Assembly: GCA_014529385.2 (NCBI GenBank)
Contig: CM043947.1
Location: 97,314,036 to 97,378,035 of the forward strand
Reading direction: 5' to 3'
DNA length: 64,000 nucleotides
Source: Adiantum capillus-veneris
Taxonomy: Eukaryota > Streptophyta > Polypodiopsida > Polypodiales > Pteridaceae
This document shows, one piece after another, positions 34,582-45,590 of the stretch. Positions within the stretch are counted from its first letter, which is position 1; every line of letters begins with the position of its first letter. The notes below the pieces were generated by a model. The model saw nothing but the letters and a program-made list of their open reading frames with translations. It was not told the origin of the DNA and did no database searches. The position numbers and the translations under genes were made by a program.

Positions 34582-35478
34582 CTAGTTTGGTGGGATTACT
34601 TGTGTAAGCATGACACGGATCACATCCTTAGGTTTTGCAACTGGTGGTTCTAGTAAAGCTTGGGCTGTTTGAATCATTTTCTGGCACGTTTCAAACCTTT
34701 GCTTTTCTAGTTCCGCATAGGGATATGTCATCCACATGTGTTCTTGGGTTTGGTTGTTTTTGAGCCTCACATCATAGGCTTTCAAGAGGGCATCTAATGT
34801 CTCATTAACCTTCTCTGCCAACACAGATCCTCCTGAACTAGCACTTCTCGGTTTCTCATCCGTGGATGGTTCTTCTAGAGGTTTAACCATCTGTGTAAGA
34901 GAAGGTGCCTCCTTTTCCTCATGTTGTTTTATCTTCTCCTCAGCTTCGGTAAGCTTCTCAGCTAGGGATTTTTGCTCTCGTTCCCTGCGTGCTTTCATCC
35001 TAGTCTTTCTAGCTTTCCAACTATTTTGTTTGCTCTTGGTTTTCTGACTAGGTGCGTCTGTCTTTGGTCCATCATCTGTCTTTGGACTCGTGTCACTTTC
35101 GGTGTTCTTTGTCTCTGGATTCTCATCAGCTTTCTTTTGAGCTTGTGCTCTCGTAACCACTTGAATTGGTACGACATTTTCATTTTCTGAGCTACTAGGG
35201 AGCTGAACAATCCGTAATACATTTGTCGTGATTTTACTGCTTTGGTTTGGGTTTTTCGGGCAATCGGGGATCAAGTGAGTGATGCCACACTCAAGACAAT
35301 AGGCATTTACTTCAGTGATCTCTGTATGAGGACATTGTTTGACCAAGTGGTTGTCACGACTTTTGTGACAATCTGTCTCTGGTTGAGGAGATTCTTTTAG
35401 CATTTCCTCTTGGCTATAAGCAAGCTTTGACCTAGATAAGCCGTTATTTGCAATGAATCGCAATGTACTTTCGTCCAT
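34582..35478 (-). CDS. E3 zinc-knuckle and linker part of gag
   Basis: 298 codons open. N-terminal CHKSRDNHLVKQC and CLECGITHLIPDC knuckles, then VVTRAQAQKKADENPE, a K/R/E-rich coiled-coil-like linker (RMKARREREQKSLAEKLTEA) and KVNETLDALLKAYDVRLKNN. A short frame 35444-35689 (VDMRYMPMMEASNKP) links it to gag. The 12-bp duplication at 35701-35724 and a one-base shift separate it from the 454-codon gag, so one gag protein of about 850 residues is the likely ancestor. Confidence 0.72.
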   Translation of the reverse strand: MDESTLRFIANNGLSRSKLAYSQEEMLKESPQPETDCHKSRDNHLVKQCPHTEITEVNAYCLECGITHLIPDCPKNPNQSSKITTNVLRIVQLPSSSENENVVPIQVVTRAQAQKKADENPETKNTESDTSPKTDDGPKTDAPSQKTKSKQNSWKARKTRMKARREREQKSLAEKLTEAEEKIKQHEEKEAPSLTQMVKPLEEPSTDEKPRSASSGGSVLAEKVNETLDALLKAYDVRLKNNQTQEHMWMTYPYAELEKQRFETCQKMIQTAQALLEPPVAKPKDVIRVMLTQVIPPN

Positions 35479-35715
35479 TTCCGAACCTTCTTTCTTTCGA
35501 CTGAAACCCAGGAGGTGGAGGTTGTACCGGCCTCACCACTCCATGTGTTTCTCTCACATTTTGTTGCTCCGAAGGGTAGTACTCACTTTGGTTGCTATAC
35601 CACATTGTAGTTGGTACTAGCGTTGGTTTATTTGATGCTTCCATCATTGGCATGTATCTCATGTCTACCGGCATTCTAGCACCTGGCAACGGAGGTTGTT
35701 GTCCTAAGACAAGTC

Positions 35716-37080
35716 CTAAGACAAAAGCTGTGGCCTTAAAACTCCTACTGGTCCTAGCGCATTCCCCGTAATGTATCTAGGTGGAGTAGGTGCTTCTGGA
35801 ACAGGTTGTACATACCTCTCCCTAGCATTTTCCATGCTATAATAGCACTCTTCCCCCGTATGGTTCGCCCATTTTCTCTCAATTTCACACCACTTCGGCT
35901 CTCCCGAATCAAACCTTACAAGAGGAATCAACCTCTTGACCAAGTCGTCGATAAACTTTTCTTGATCAATAGGTGCTATTGGCTTGGCAATGGACTCACT
36001 TATCTGTGAAACATTGTGCTGAGAGGATGTGTCATCTCCTTGACTCTTTAGGTCCTTTTCTTTGTATGCCTCACAGTTATCCACTAGATAAAGAGCTTCT
36101 TTGATCAACTCGTTTAGCGTCATCCTCCTTATCATATGCAGATCCTTCTGGAGGCCCGCATGTCTCATTCCCTGGATAAAGATCAACATCAGTCGTGCTT
36201 GCGTAGGTAATTCCGCTCTCGGACAGATCTTAACATATCTCTTGAGCCGTAATGATGCTTTGCGTACTGATTCATTCTCTTTTTGTTTGAATCTATGGAT
36301 TTGCGAGACAGTGTTGTGAGCAATGCCTTTTGGCGAGAATTCTTCAATAAACTCCTCAAACAGCTCATCTAGGGTCTCAAAATCCCATTTTTTCACCGAG
36401 TCGAACCATGTAGTTGCATCATCTTCTAGAGTCAATCCAAATCCCGCAAACTGTGTCGCAAAATCTGAAACTTCCTCTGCTCTAATCACTCTTTTGAAAG
36501 CTGTTACGTGATCTCTCGGATCTTTATCTCCAGAGTATTTTCTGCTTACCCATTTTTGGACTTGGGATGGTCTAACTCGTCGATTGTCTACAAGTCTAAC
36601 CAGAGACTCTCCCAATCCTTCTTTCGTTATCGCTCTTGAAGGGAATCCTGGTGGCTCTCTTCTTGGAATTCCTATAGGAATTCTCGTGTTTGGTGGAGGC
36701 ATTTGTGGTCCTTCATTGGCCAAATATCCACCTCTTTCTAGTAGAGTCTGTGGATTTGTTCTTTCTACAACTCTGTATTCTCGTCCATACTTGTCGACAA
36801 CTATAGATCTCCATTGACAGTCGATTCCATATGTGTAGACATATAAGAGCTTGTAATCCGTTATCTCTTCTAGGTATGGATCTGAGCACCTATAAAGATT
36901 GACCTCATTGTCGTCAATGCATCTATATAGTCCTTCACTCTCATGACCAATCATCCAAACTCTCTCAACAAGATGGATCTTTATCAATTGCAAGTTTGGA
37001 AGATCCATTGTGGGAGGATATTCCTCTATAGTCGGGATCTCCAAGCTTGTGTAAGCTGCGTTTGAATCTAGGGTAGACAT
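35716..37080 (-). CDS. E3 gag, 454 codons
   Basis: Intact. Residues 1-150: N-terminal region with GHESEGLYRC and DKYGREYRVV. Residues 165-330: capsid-like core with RRVRPSQVQKWVSRKYSG, TTWFDSVKKWDFETLDELFE, EFIEEFSPKGIAHNTVSQIH, LRLKRYVKICPRAELP and LMLIFIQGMRHAGLQKDL. C-terminal: LVKRLIPLVRFDSGEPKW and IERKWANHTGEECYY. It forms the particle that carries the RNA. First ATG at 37080 follows a stop-rich leader. The best preserved coding piece of the E family here. Confidence 0.85.
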   Translation of the reverse strand: MSTLDSNAAYTSLEIPTIEEYPPTMDLPNLQLIKIHLVERVWMIGHESEGLYRCIDDNEVNLYRCSDPYLEEITDYKLLYVYTYGIDCQWRSIVVDKYGREYRVVERTNPQTLLERGGYLANEGPQMPPPNTRIPIGIPRREPPGFPSRAITKEGLGESLVRLVDNRRVRPSQVQKWVSRKYSGDKDPRDHVTAFKRVIRAEEVSDFATQFAGFGLTLEDDATTWFDSVKKWDFETLDELFEEFIEEFSPKGIAHNTVSQIHRFKQKENESVRKASLRLKRYVKICPRAELPTQARLMLIFIQGMRHAGLQKDLHMIRRMTLNELIKEALYLVDNCEAYKEKDLKSQGDDTSSQHNVSQISESIAKPIAPIDQEKFIDDLVKRLIPLVRFDSGEPKWCEIERKWANHTGEECYYSMENARERYVQPVPEAPTPPRYITGNALGPVGVLRPQLLS

Positions 37081-39250
37081 GATTTCTGGGCTTAAGAGCT
37101 TTTGCTTGGTTCAAGTAGACTTAGTCCACTGTGTTCAAGTGCTTTGGTTAGGGAAAAGTCAAAACTATGTCCAAAACCGCAACCGTTTCGTCACAATTCT
37201 CGCAAATTGTCGCTTTTAGACACCCCTAACTTGCAGATGTATTTTGAGACCTCAAACGACGTTTTTTTCAAAATTGAATCATGTTTTGCTCTAGGATCTG
37301 TAGAGCCTCTCTTAGGCTACATTTTGATATAAAAACTTTTCCGATCCGATACCGTTTGTGAAAGTTATGGCCAAAACAGTGAAATGCAGTTTAGACTGGT
37401 CAAAATGAGTCCAAATTCAATTTTAAAAGAAGATTTGGGATCTCTGTGACACTGTGAACACTCCTGTATTGTCAAAAGTACAGTTGGACCCTAAAACTGG
37501 CCTAGAGACATCCTACACGTAGGATGTCTATGTGCTCTGAATTTAACAAAATTTGGTCCAGAGACTCCCCTTAAGTCCAGCAACACAATGGTATGCTCAG
37601 AATTTCATTTGGACCTAAAAATGGCCTTGAGACATCCTACGCGTAGGATGTCTTTTTGCTCAAAATGACTTGAAATTTAAAGCATAGGCTCCCCTTGAGG
37701 TGCTGATCACTTTGATATGCTCAAAATTAGTTTTGGAGTGCAAAATCACACAGAAGACATCCTATGCGTAGGATGTCTTTTTGCCCTGTTTGACCCCAGA
37801 CTTGACCCCAGACTTGACCCACAGCTTTCCCTTGATGTTAGCAACCCAATGGTATGCTTAGATTTGAGTTTGGATCTCAAAGACCCCAAAACTAGCTATT
37901 CTTGCCTTTTTCAGTCAAAAATGCTAAAGTCTGTTCAATCTTCACTTTCACTGACCCAAATGAGATGAAATTTATCACATGCACTCAAAACAACATTTAG
38001 AACATGCCTATGGAGTCATCCTATGGTTTGGTCTCAAAATTAGGCCTTGGACACAATTTGGGTAGGATGTCTGGCAATTCTCGTCTTTTGGCTTAAATTT
38101 GTCAAAATTTGGTCAAATTTCCACTTTCCAGGTGGAAATAGGGTAAAACCTACCTTCTGAACACACTGGTCAACTCATAATTTCAAAATTTCCACTAGAT
38201 CACCCTGATAGACATCCTACGCGTAGGATGTCTACTGCTTATTTTTTCAGACTGAAGTGTCCCTGATGCTTCCTTATGCTCTCAGCAAGTGCAAGTATGC
38301 TTCACAATTGCAAAAACATGCAAAAATCACTCAATCTAAGCCTTTTCTGAAATTTTATGTTTTCTGACTCCGCCTTTTGGCTTTTGGTCAACAAAAATAG
38401 GGAAAAACGCCCAAGTCAATATGTTACTAGGGTAAAACCTACCCTCTGAACCCATTGGGAACCTCAATTTTCCCAAATTCCTTGCCAAAAGTGCCCTAGA
38501 GATATCCTACGCGTAGGATGTCTACTGATGAAAATTTTGGCAAATTTCATCCACAGGCCTCCCCAAGTCTTGAGCACTACTTTTCAAGCATTCCTACCAG
38601 TTTTTATGCAAAATTGTGCTCAGAATCTTAAGTTTCTTGTTTTCGTGTTTTTGACACTCCGTCTTTGGTCTTTTGGGTGTCAAGAGTTGGTCAAAACTCT
38701 AGTTTCATCGTATACTTAGGGTAACCCCCCCCTTCAGAACACACTGGTGGAGTCAAAATTTTCAAATTTGGTCTCCAGAACCCCCTTGAGACATCCTACG
38801 CGTAGGATATCTATGTTTACAAAATTGCACATTTTCTTCACAGAACCCTTGCAAATGCTCTTTTATATGCACAGCATCAGTCGGTCATACAAAAATATCC
38901 ACAAAAGCTTGTTTAATGCATTTTTACCCTCAAAATCACACTTTTCCATGATTTCAAATGCAATCAAGCACTTTAGCAAATAATTCAGTGTTGAATAGCT
39001 CTAGATCAGAATCGGATCTCTTACCTAAAGCTACTCCTACAAATCATATAGGGTTTTGCATCTATGAGTAGAAAAATGCTTCACTGCCACACACGGACTA
39101 GTAAACGCTTTTATCACCTCACAAATCACTCGACCACCAACAACTACTCTAATCCACAGATACTAACTAAACCTATCTAGTCGCAGACCCTCGGCAAGAC
39201 ACACACTTCCTGGCTCTCCACTTGATCGCGGAATATCTTCTTCCGGATCC
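37081..39250 (-). repeat. E3 leader with palindrome array (6 units)
   Basis: Palindromes at 37506-37529, 37630-37653 (perfect), 37755-37778, 38210-38233 (perfect), 38500-38523 and 38789-38812, plus a half-site at 38061. Spacing 124, 125, 455, 290 and 289 bp. Departures from the perfect form are single G-to-A or C-to-T changes. The 124/125 spacing equals one of the E2 spacings and 290/289 is close to the E0 spacing. No ORF of substance. Confidence 0.93.
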
Positions 39251-39576
39251 ACTTAAGAAAAACGCTTTCTTTACCCGAAACTAAATCAAGCAACCATCAC
39301 ACGAGTGTTAGTGCATGAATGCTTGAATTTCAGCATAATCAAGTAGATTATATGAATCATGAAAACTTGTATGACCGAGTTTAATTTCAAGGCAACAAAA
39401 ATTGATCTAGAATATGGTTTGGATTAGCATAACACAAGAAAGGAAAAAAATATTTTCACATAACAATCTAGAATTCATGCTAAAAGATCTTTCAAAACTT
39501 TGTGTAGTTAGTTGATGTCATGAGAGAAAATGAATTTTTGGAACTAATCTTTGTGTGGTTCTAGCATTGAGAAACT

Positions 39577-41601
39577 ATGACACGCTATACCTTTGATGAT
39601 ATCCCAATCTTCTTCGGAAATCTAGAAGAAGATGTTGATGATTTTCTTGCTGATTTTAGAATGGTTTGTCGTATCCTTGGTGAAAGGGATGACATTGAAA
39701 AAGGGGATTTTCTATTGCTATGCCTTAGAGGCAACACTGAGCAATGGTTTTGGAGTATGTCTTCTCAGATTGAAGATGGATATACCCAAATTTCCAAAGC
39801 TTTGAAGACCAGATTCTCTAAATTTCCAACAACAGAGACAGCATGGGCTTCATAAGGGAGACTTCAACAACATGGTGAAGACTACTATGCTTATGAGGAT
39901 ATTTTTTCTCGTCAATGGGGAAGATGTGGATTTAGTTCTACATTTCCAGATTATGTAAAAATGGAGCAATTTATTTCGGGTTTGTCTCCTTTCCTAAAGA
40001 CTAAGGTTACTTGTAGTGGACCCTCTACCTTTGAAGAATCGGTCACTATTGCCCGAAGGAAGTTTCAGAAGTACTTCTATATCAAAAATGGTTTCCATCA
40101 TGCTGGAAGAACCAACCATCATGAAAGTGTTTCTATCAAGGAGTCATCTCCTTTGCCATACTTATCTCCTTCTACTCCGACAAATGTTGAAGAAGTTACT
40201 TACATGCCAACTGATTATTCAAGTGCTAAAGTGTGTGGCCAAGACTCAAATGTGGAATCTCTTTCTTCTACCTTTATCACAAGCATGCAAAAATCAACAC
40301 AAGATATCTCAAATGGCATTGATGATTCAATAATGGATACATCCAACCTTTTGGCGGAGGATCAATTTCTAGTCCGAGCAGACGAAGCTTTTGTGCAACA
40401 TGACTCTATGGAGAATGAAGACCTTGAAGGTAACCTTGATCTTATGGAATGTTCTGAGAGTGTATCTTGTCTAAAAGAAGAGAGTGAAGAAGAAGATGAG
40501 ATCATAGGTGGGGAGATCATAGACCACATTGATCATAAAGAGATGATTGTGTACATGGAATGCCAACTCCAAAACAAAGTAGCAGAGTGTGAGTTGAATC
40601 CATGTGAGGATAATCTTCAAAAAGTGTTTGAGGATGTTGAAAAGCATTGGTATGACCCATATATGTTAAGCATAGAGGAACCTATCATGGAAGAAGCTAA
40701 AGTTTTCACAAAATCAAATAGTAATCCATCAACCTTTGAGGTGGTACAATGTGAGGAGTTACAACCTTGCCAAAGGGGGGGCTTAGAAGGGGATGAAGAA
40801 CATGGGAGAGTAGTAAAAAATAAAATCATAAAAGGAAACTGTCAGAAGGGTATCATTCTCTCCAATGGTGTTTTAGTGGGTGGCTCTTCATTCATGGGAC
40901 AATCTCTTAGCAAGAAAATCCAAGATTTTGAAGCCCCAATCATCTTCACATTGGGTTTCACCTCTTCAAAGTCAACTTCTCCTCTCTTCACATATACCTT
41001 TCATCGGGGGCACCATACCTTCTTAAGTGGAAGAGGACATGAATACTTGGTGATGAACGGATGTTTCCAAACCTTCTACATCTGGCTCTTTGGTGTATGG
41101 AGGTCACACATTGTGATGCTTCTGGTCTTCATCATAGATGAAAAACTTGTTGATTACTACTTGTGGATATATCAATCAATACCAAAATCTATTCTCTTCC
41201 AATGTGTTGGAAGCAATAGAAACCTTCGTCTATTATCTACTTATGTGGTAAACTATTTGCAATATCTTCCAATAGCAGTTGGAAGCATGGATCAAGCTTT
41301 CCTAAATCATGAAGGTCATAGAATTTTTGACTTGATGAGCCTTCCCAGGTTGAATGAATTTTATGAGCTACAGTTCAGGAATTTGCTCATACAAGCTCTT
41401 GAAGATCGTAGCAGATACATCAACTTTACACAGGAGGAAGAGCAACCAATCTTTTATATCACATTCATAATGATAGATGCAATGATGGACAACAATAAAA
41501 TCTACAAGTTTCTTCAACTAAAATCAGTAAGTGATTCCATACCATACATCTCTCTTTGGGAAAGATATTTCAAGATCTTTGATCCTGGGGGGTGCTTATG
41601 A
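39577..41601 (+). pseudogene. G4 gag-like ORF with novel C-terminus, one stop
   Basis: 674 codons in one frame with a single TAA at 39853. N-terminus (VDDFLADFRMVCRILGERDD, QWFWSMSSQIEDGYTQISKA, FISGLSPFLKTKV, FEESVTIARRKFQKY) is a Retrotrans_gag domain. A long acidic middle follows. After a G-rich tract (40776-40782) the last 270 residues include a hydrophobic stretch (FYIWLFGVWRSHIVMLLVFI, about 41080-41140) and mixed sequence with no known motif, ending FKIFDPGGCL. No zinc knuckle is seen. Downstream 41653-41922 continues in another frame (FPLSKGGANDG spans the purine tract). Confidence 0.65.
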
Positions 41602-41810
41602 AAACTTTCTCAATGGAGGAGGTTTACTCAGTCACTTCATTACATCCTGCTATTGTCTCTGAGAACCTTTCATATCACAAAAGGTTTTTTAATAATACAA
41701 AAAAGGTTCTTCAAAGATGAGAGCAAACAAAGACAGACGTTACACAATCTACATGTTGTATGGTCGGATAAATGGTACATGAATGTACCATTATCTAAGG
41801 GGGGGGCTAA

Positions 41811-43966
41811 TGATGGCCGTTTTTCGGCTTTCCATAATTGCCATAGTAAGCTACCTCACCCTATCAAATCACTCAAACATTTTGGTTATCCCTACCATTT
41901 CACTGTACATAGGCGTGTGTGAGTTAGGGACTTTTCCCATATCTTCTTAAAAACCCTCAATTAGCTAGTCACTGGGCTAGTTGAGCCAAAAAAAATAAAA
42001 AAAATAAAAAAATAAAAGTATATTATGGCCCATTTGTGTGTAAATATTTCATTGTATATAGAGCCTAAATATAAGGATTTTTCATAATTATTTTGGTATT
42101 TATTTAAATATTTCTACCTATGGTGTGTTATTTATGCTATGTACATTGACTCACCATTAACATATTTTTTCTTACCATTTTTCATACTCTTTATTCCATA
42201 TAAAAATAATTTCATGCAAGCTTCTCTTATTTTTGGTGTAACTCCATCCCAAAAAAAATCCAAAAAAACTAGTTTTATTTATGTGTATATTTTTTCACTA
42301 TTGTGATTTTTCCTTCCTACATCTATTCTCTTTTACTCTCATAAATTAGAACACCAAAAATACTCATATTTTTATGGTAGACTTATAATGAGAGAGATTT
42401 ATTTTGACCCCTTTATATTTTTTCCACCTATATTATTTATATTTGACATGTACATATTTTTTTAGACCCCTAAATATTTGATTTTCTTAGTTGTACTATT
42501 CACTTATATCATGATCTCAACAATATCTTCAATTATAGACCTACCAAATAAGGTCAAGGGTATGTGGCATGCATGCATGCACCATGGGGAGCTCACTCTT
42601 GGAGGTATTCAAAAGAATCATCGAAAGAAGGACCTCACAAGGACCTTGTGCAGTGGAAAAAACAGTCGGTTTTGCTGAATTTTTAAAGATCACATGCTCC
42701 CCGAATTTTGAAAGGTGATACAAACAAAAGTTGTAGCTCGTAAGCTGAACTTTCACCTCAAATTTTTTCATATTTTTTTGAGCTACGAGCTGTGAGCTAA
42801 GATTTTATTGGTGGACCCCAGTTTGCCCATGCTATGCAGCCACACTCCCTCTTCCACTTTATCATTTTCCTCTTTCACACACACTCCTCCCTCTCCTTCC
42901 CACTCCCAAACCTGCAACTCCCATGTCCTAATTCAACCTCTTCACCATTGCCACATCTCTCACACCTCCATAGCCTTCATCCTCCATTTCTACACCCTAT
43001 GTGTCCCCCTCTCTCTCTACATATATGTCCATATTACCATACTCTCTTCAGCTCTACTATATTGTAAAATGCACCCTCTACTAGAGTAGGCACTCCCAAA
43101 TTATTCACTCAATCGTCTCTCCTTTCATCCTCAATAATTCTCTTCCCTTGAGCCCACATCCATGTGATTCAAAGGACAAGAGAGACCCACCCTCATTAAA
43201 AAAATTAAAAATATGCATAATCTTTTATTCCTTCAAATAAACTTGATTAGGCCTAATCCTAATCGGGGCTTCTAAAACCTATAAATAGAGCCCTTCTCTC
43301 CCTTGTAAATCACATGATCACACTACACCACACCATTCTCAACACATAACACACCACTCTTCAAGCCTAGTTGTGTAGAGTGTGTGCATTGTGAGTGCTC
43401 TATTCCATCACTACACATAGGTGCATGGAGAAGCTTGACGTTAGTTATGCCATCTAGAGGAGTGGAGTGATACTATACTCTGCAATCACACTTGTAGCCT
43501 ACTCTTGTCCATAAATAAGATTCATAGTTTTGGGTGCAATTGTATGCTGCAACTACGACTCTTCTCTCCAAATTGACTTGATAAGTTGGCTAATCAAGTG
43601 GTTGAAGGTATATTGTCCTTGAAGTTTGTTGTGCCATTTCATGCTTGGTGGTTTGAGGGCTTGTTGAATTGTTTGCCTAAAAGGTCAATTGTAAGAGGGT
43701 GCTCGGTGAGAGGGCTCCCGTGACCCTAAGACAATTTGTGTATTGGCAACAAGGTCAAGTTTTATGTTGTCTCTCTATTTCTCATCAAGCTTTGTGTGCA
43801 TCTAGTCTTTAAGGCTAAGACTGAGTTGCTCAAGTTGATTTGTGCTCTTTACCTCTCTCTGGCGTGGTGAATGTTTGTGTTCGGTGTGTGTGGCTATCTT
43901 GCATTCCCCTCTCTTTGTGCGTTTGAGTACAAGGAGATATCACGTGCGTCCTAGTTCGCATCTACA
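41811..43966 (+). repeat. G4 LTR
   Basis: Begins TGATGGCC after the purine tract AAGGGGGGGG and ends about TCTACA, six bases before TGGTGCCCC. It contains a TATA box (CTATAAATAG, 43279-43289), an AT-rich first half, and CATGCATGCATGC at 42567-42579 (tandem RY-type element). A purine tract on its left and a primer-like site on its right mean it may be the shared LTR of two tandem copies. Confidence 0.6.
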
Positions 43967-44131
43967 ACTAGGTGGTGCCCCTTTTCTTGTTTGGTTTCTG
44001 GCTGTGGGTTGTTTTTGTCTCTGATTGTGCTTGCCCCAGCCCCAATTGAGCAACACGGGAGCCTCGAAGGGTGTTTAGAGGCCGCTCTTCTTGTTGCCCG
44101 CCCCGGACCACCTCACTACTTAGGTCCTTGT

Positions 44132-44150
44132 GTCCCCGGCAGCGGCGCCA
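44132..44150 (-). other. Primer-binding site, tRNA-Asp type
   Basis: On the minus strand TGGCGCCGCTGCCGGGGAC starts one base after the LTR end CCCGCAACA. Plant tRNA-Asp ends in CCCCGGCAACGGCGCCA, so 16 of 17 positions pair. This identifies the adjacent 44152-45107 as a 5' LTR and the priming tRNA for the E family. Confidence 0.85.
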
Positions 44151-44151
44151 A

Positions 44152-45107
44152 TGTTGCGGGAGCGACTCACACACCCATGAAGTGCATGCAAACACTACCT
44201 AGATCAACATAATGTTAATCGAGGACACAGATGACACGATAGGCACACGGAAGAAATCTCTTTAGCTTGTCAGGCTGAGACAATCCTACACATACAACAC
44301 TCTGGAAGGCCAACTAAACCACAGTCAAGAACCTCACTGCTCTCAACTACACCACCTAGCCACATACACACATACGGAAGGTAACTCACCTAATCATGCC
44401 AGATTCGTACGAAACTTAAGGAACACCATCCCCTCACTAGGATACACCTGTCCCTAAGATTCTACACTCAAAACCCTCACTCTAAACCCATCTGCGAAAA
44501 ACGCGTAGGATGACAGAGCAGAATTTTGAAAGTGCCCGAAACTGAAATTTATGAGTACCTATGCATAGCTTATGTCGCCACAATTCTATAGACTACAAGC
44601 ACTTAGAAAACAGACATCGTTTGATACACTTACGACCACAAATATCTCGTAGATGCGTCGGCGTGTGCGCTTCGTCTCGCGTGGAATGCATAGCGTTGTC
44701 GCGTAGCTCTCGTCGAGCCTACAACAATGGTGCAGTCGGATCTCCAATGTGTTGAGCGAGCTGGGAGTAGCTAGAGGATAAAGCTCACACTCACTCTCTT
44801 TCTCTCTCACACACAGTAGACGGCAGCACTAAAGTTTTGATTATGATAAAAGTCTTCTTTACAAAATGACCTAGGTACCTTATATACTAAGGCTACCTTA
44901 GGTTTAACCAAAAATGGGGTTGAAAGGGTCAAATGGCTTTGTATTTACAATCTGGAAGTGCCATTGCACCCCGGCTTCTGAAACTAGAATAACTACTCAT
45001 TACAAATGACGTTTATAGACATAATCCGCAGCATTTCATAACGCGCAAAAGATAAGACTTTGGTACGAAACTTGAGTTATGTTGTGTTGTTGACCCAGCA
45101 ATCAACA
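44152..45107 (-). repeat. E3 5' LTR
   Basis: 956 bp with TGTTGA...CAACA ends in sense orientation and a TATA box at about 44880-44888. Its last part (left) is present only here and in 6886-7836. It carries the half-palindrome ACGCGTAGGATG at 44501. The right flank GTGTG begins a minisatellite, so no target duplication can be tested on the other side. Confidence 0.87.
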
Positions 45108-45108
45108 G

Positions 45109-45357
45109 TGTGCTATCAAGTGCCACAAAGTGCCTCTGAGTGCTCTTGAAGTGCAATGAAGTGCTTCAGAGTGCTTTCCAGTGCCCCAAAGTGCTTTACA
45201 ATGTTGGAGAGTGCTTCAAAGGGCACCAAAGTGCATGACAAGTTGCTTGAAAGTGGCACGTGGTGCTTCACAGTACTTTCAAGTGTCCCAGAGTGCTTTA
45301 AAGTGCTGCAACGTGCTTAAAAGTGCCTCAAAGTGCTTCAGAGTGTGTAAGTGTTGC
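45109..45357 (+). repeat. Minisatellite of about 10-bp AGTGC units
   Basis: About 22 diverged units of the type AAGTGCTTCA / GAGTGCTNCA run back to back. Length of unit 9-11 bp. Translation gives a Ser/Lys/Cys-rich peptide of 60 codons that is a consequence of the repeat and not a gene. It begins one base after the E3 LTR. Confidence 0.85.
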
Positions 45358-45396
45358 AATTAGATTTCAATACTTTATAGTATTTTTAAATGTCTT

Positions 45397-45590
45397 TTGT
45401 GTGGCAGAGGGATTTGTACATGCGGTTCAAGGAGGCTAATCCTAACATTAGGATGTCCCTTAGATGCTTTGAGGGTTTGAAGCCATACTACGTACGCAAG
45501 TTGAAGGACCACAACACCTGCTGTTGTGAATAACATGTGTAGCTTGTTTACTTGAAGGAAGGCTTTAATCAGATGCGTCATGGAAGATAC
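45397..45590 (+). pseudogene. Fragment of a Cys-cluster transposon-type protein
   Basis: Reads LYMRFKEANPNIRMSLRCFE, GLKPYYVRKLKDHNTCCC and, after two stops, LKEGFNQMRHGR. The order, a helical F-K-E-x-N-P segment, a K-P-Y-Y-V block and a run of three cysteines before His-Val, resembles proteins of repeated plant and algal genes I have seen without a named function. Only 65 codons remain. Confidence 0.4.

Larger units (their letters stand above)
39250..43981 (+). mobile_element. Gag-only LTR element G4, 5' part missing
   Basis: Plus strand, inserted in the leader of E3. It has a gag ORF (39577-41601), a purine tract (41797-41806), an LTR of about 2.15 kb (41811-43966) and then a primer-site-like TGGTGCCCC (43973-43981). 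No protease or pol. The left junction is placed near 39250 where E3 leader similarity to E2 ends; no 5' LTR is present. Confidence 0.6.
30029..45107 (-). mobile_element. Gypsy-type LTR element E3, gag-protease only, split by G4
   Basis: Minus strand. 5' LTR 44152-45107, primer site 44132-44150, leader interrupted by the plus-strand element G4 (about 39250-43981), palindrome array 38812-37506, gag, zinc knuckles, PR1, WIPK tail, 3' noncoding block, purine tract and 3' LTR (30029-30444, U5 part lost). The two LTRs agree at nearly all positions in the 400 bp they share, supporting one element. RT, RNase H and integrase are absent between PR1 and WIPK as in E1. Confidence 0.75.

Noticed and set aside
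42808-43089. Frames of 77-93 codons in the G4 LTR
   Set aside because: Pyrimidine-rich LTR sequence upstream of the TATA box; His/Ser/Pro-rich translation without motif.
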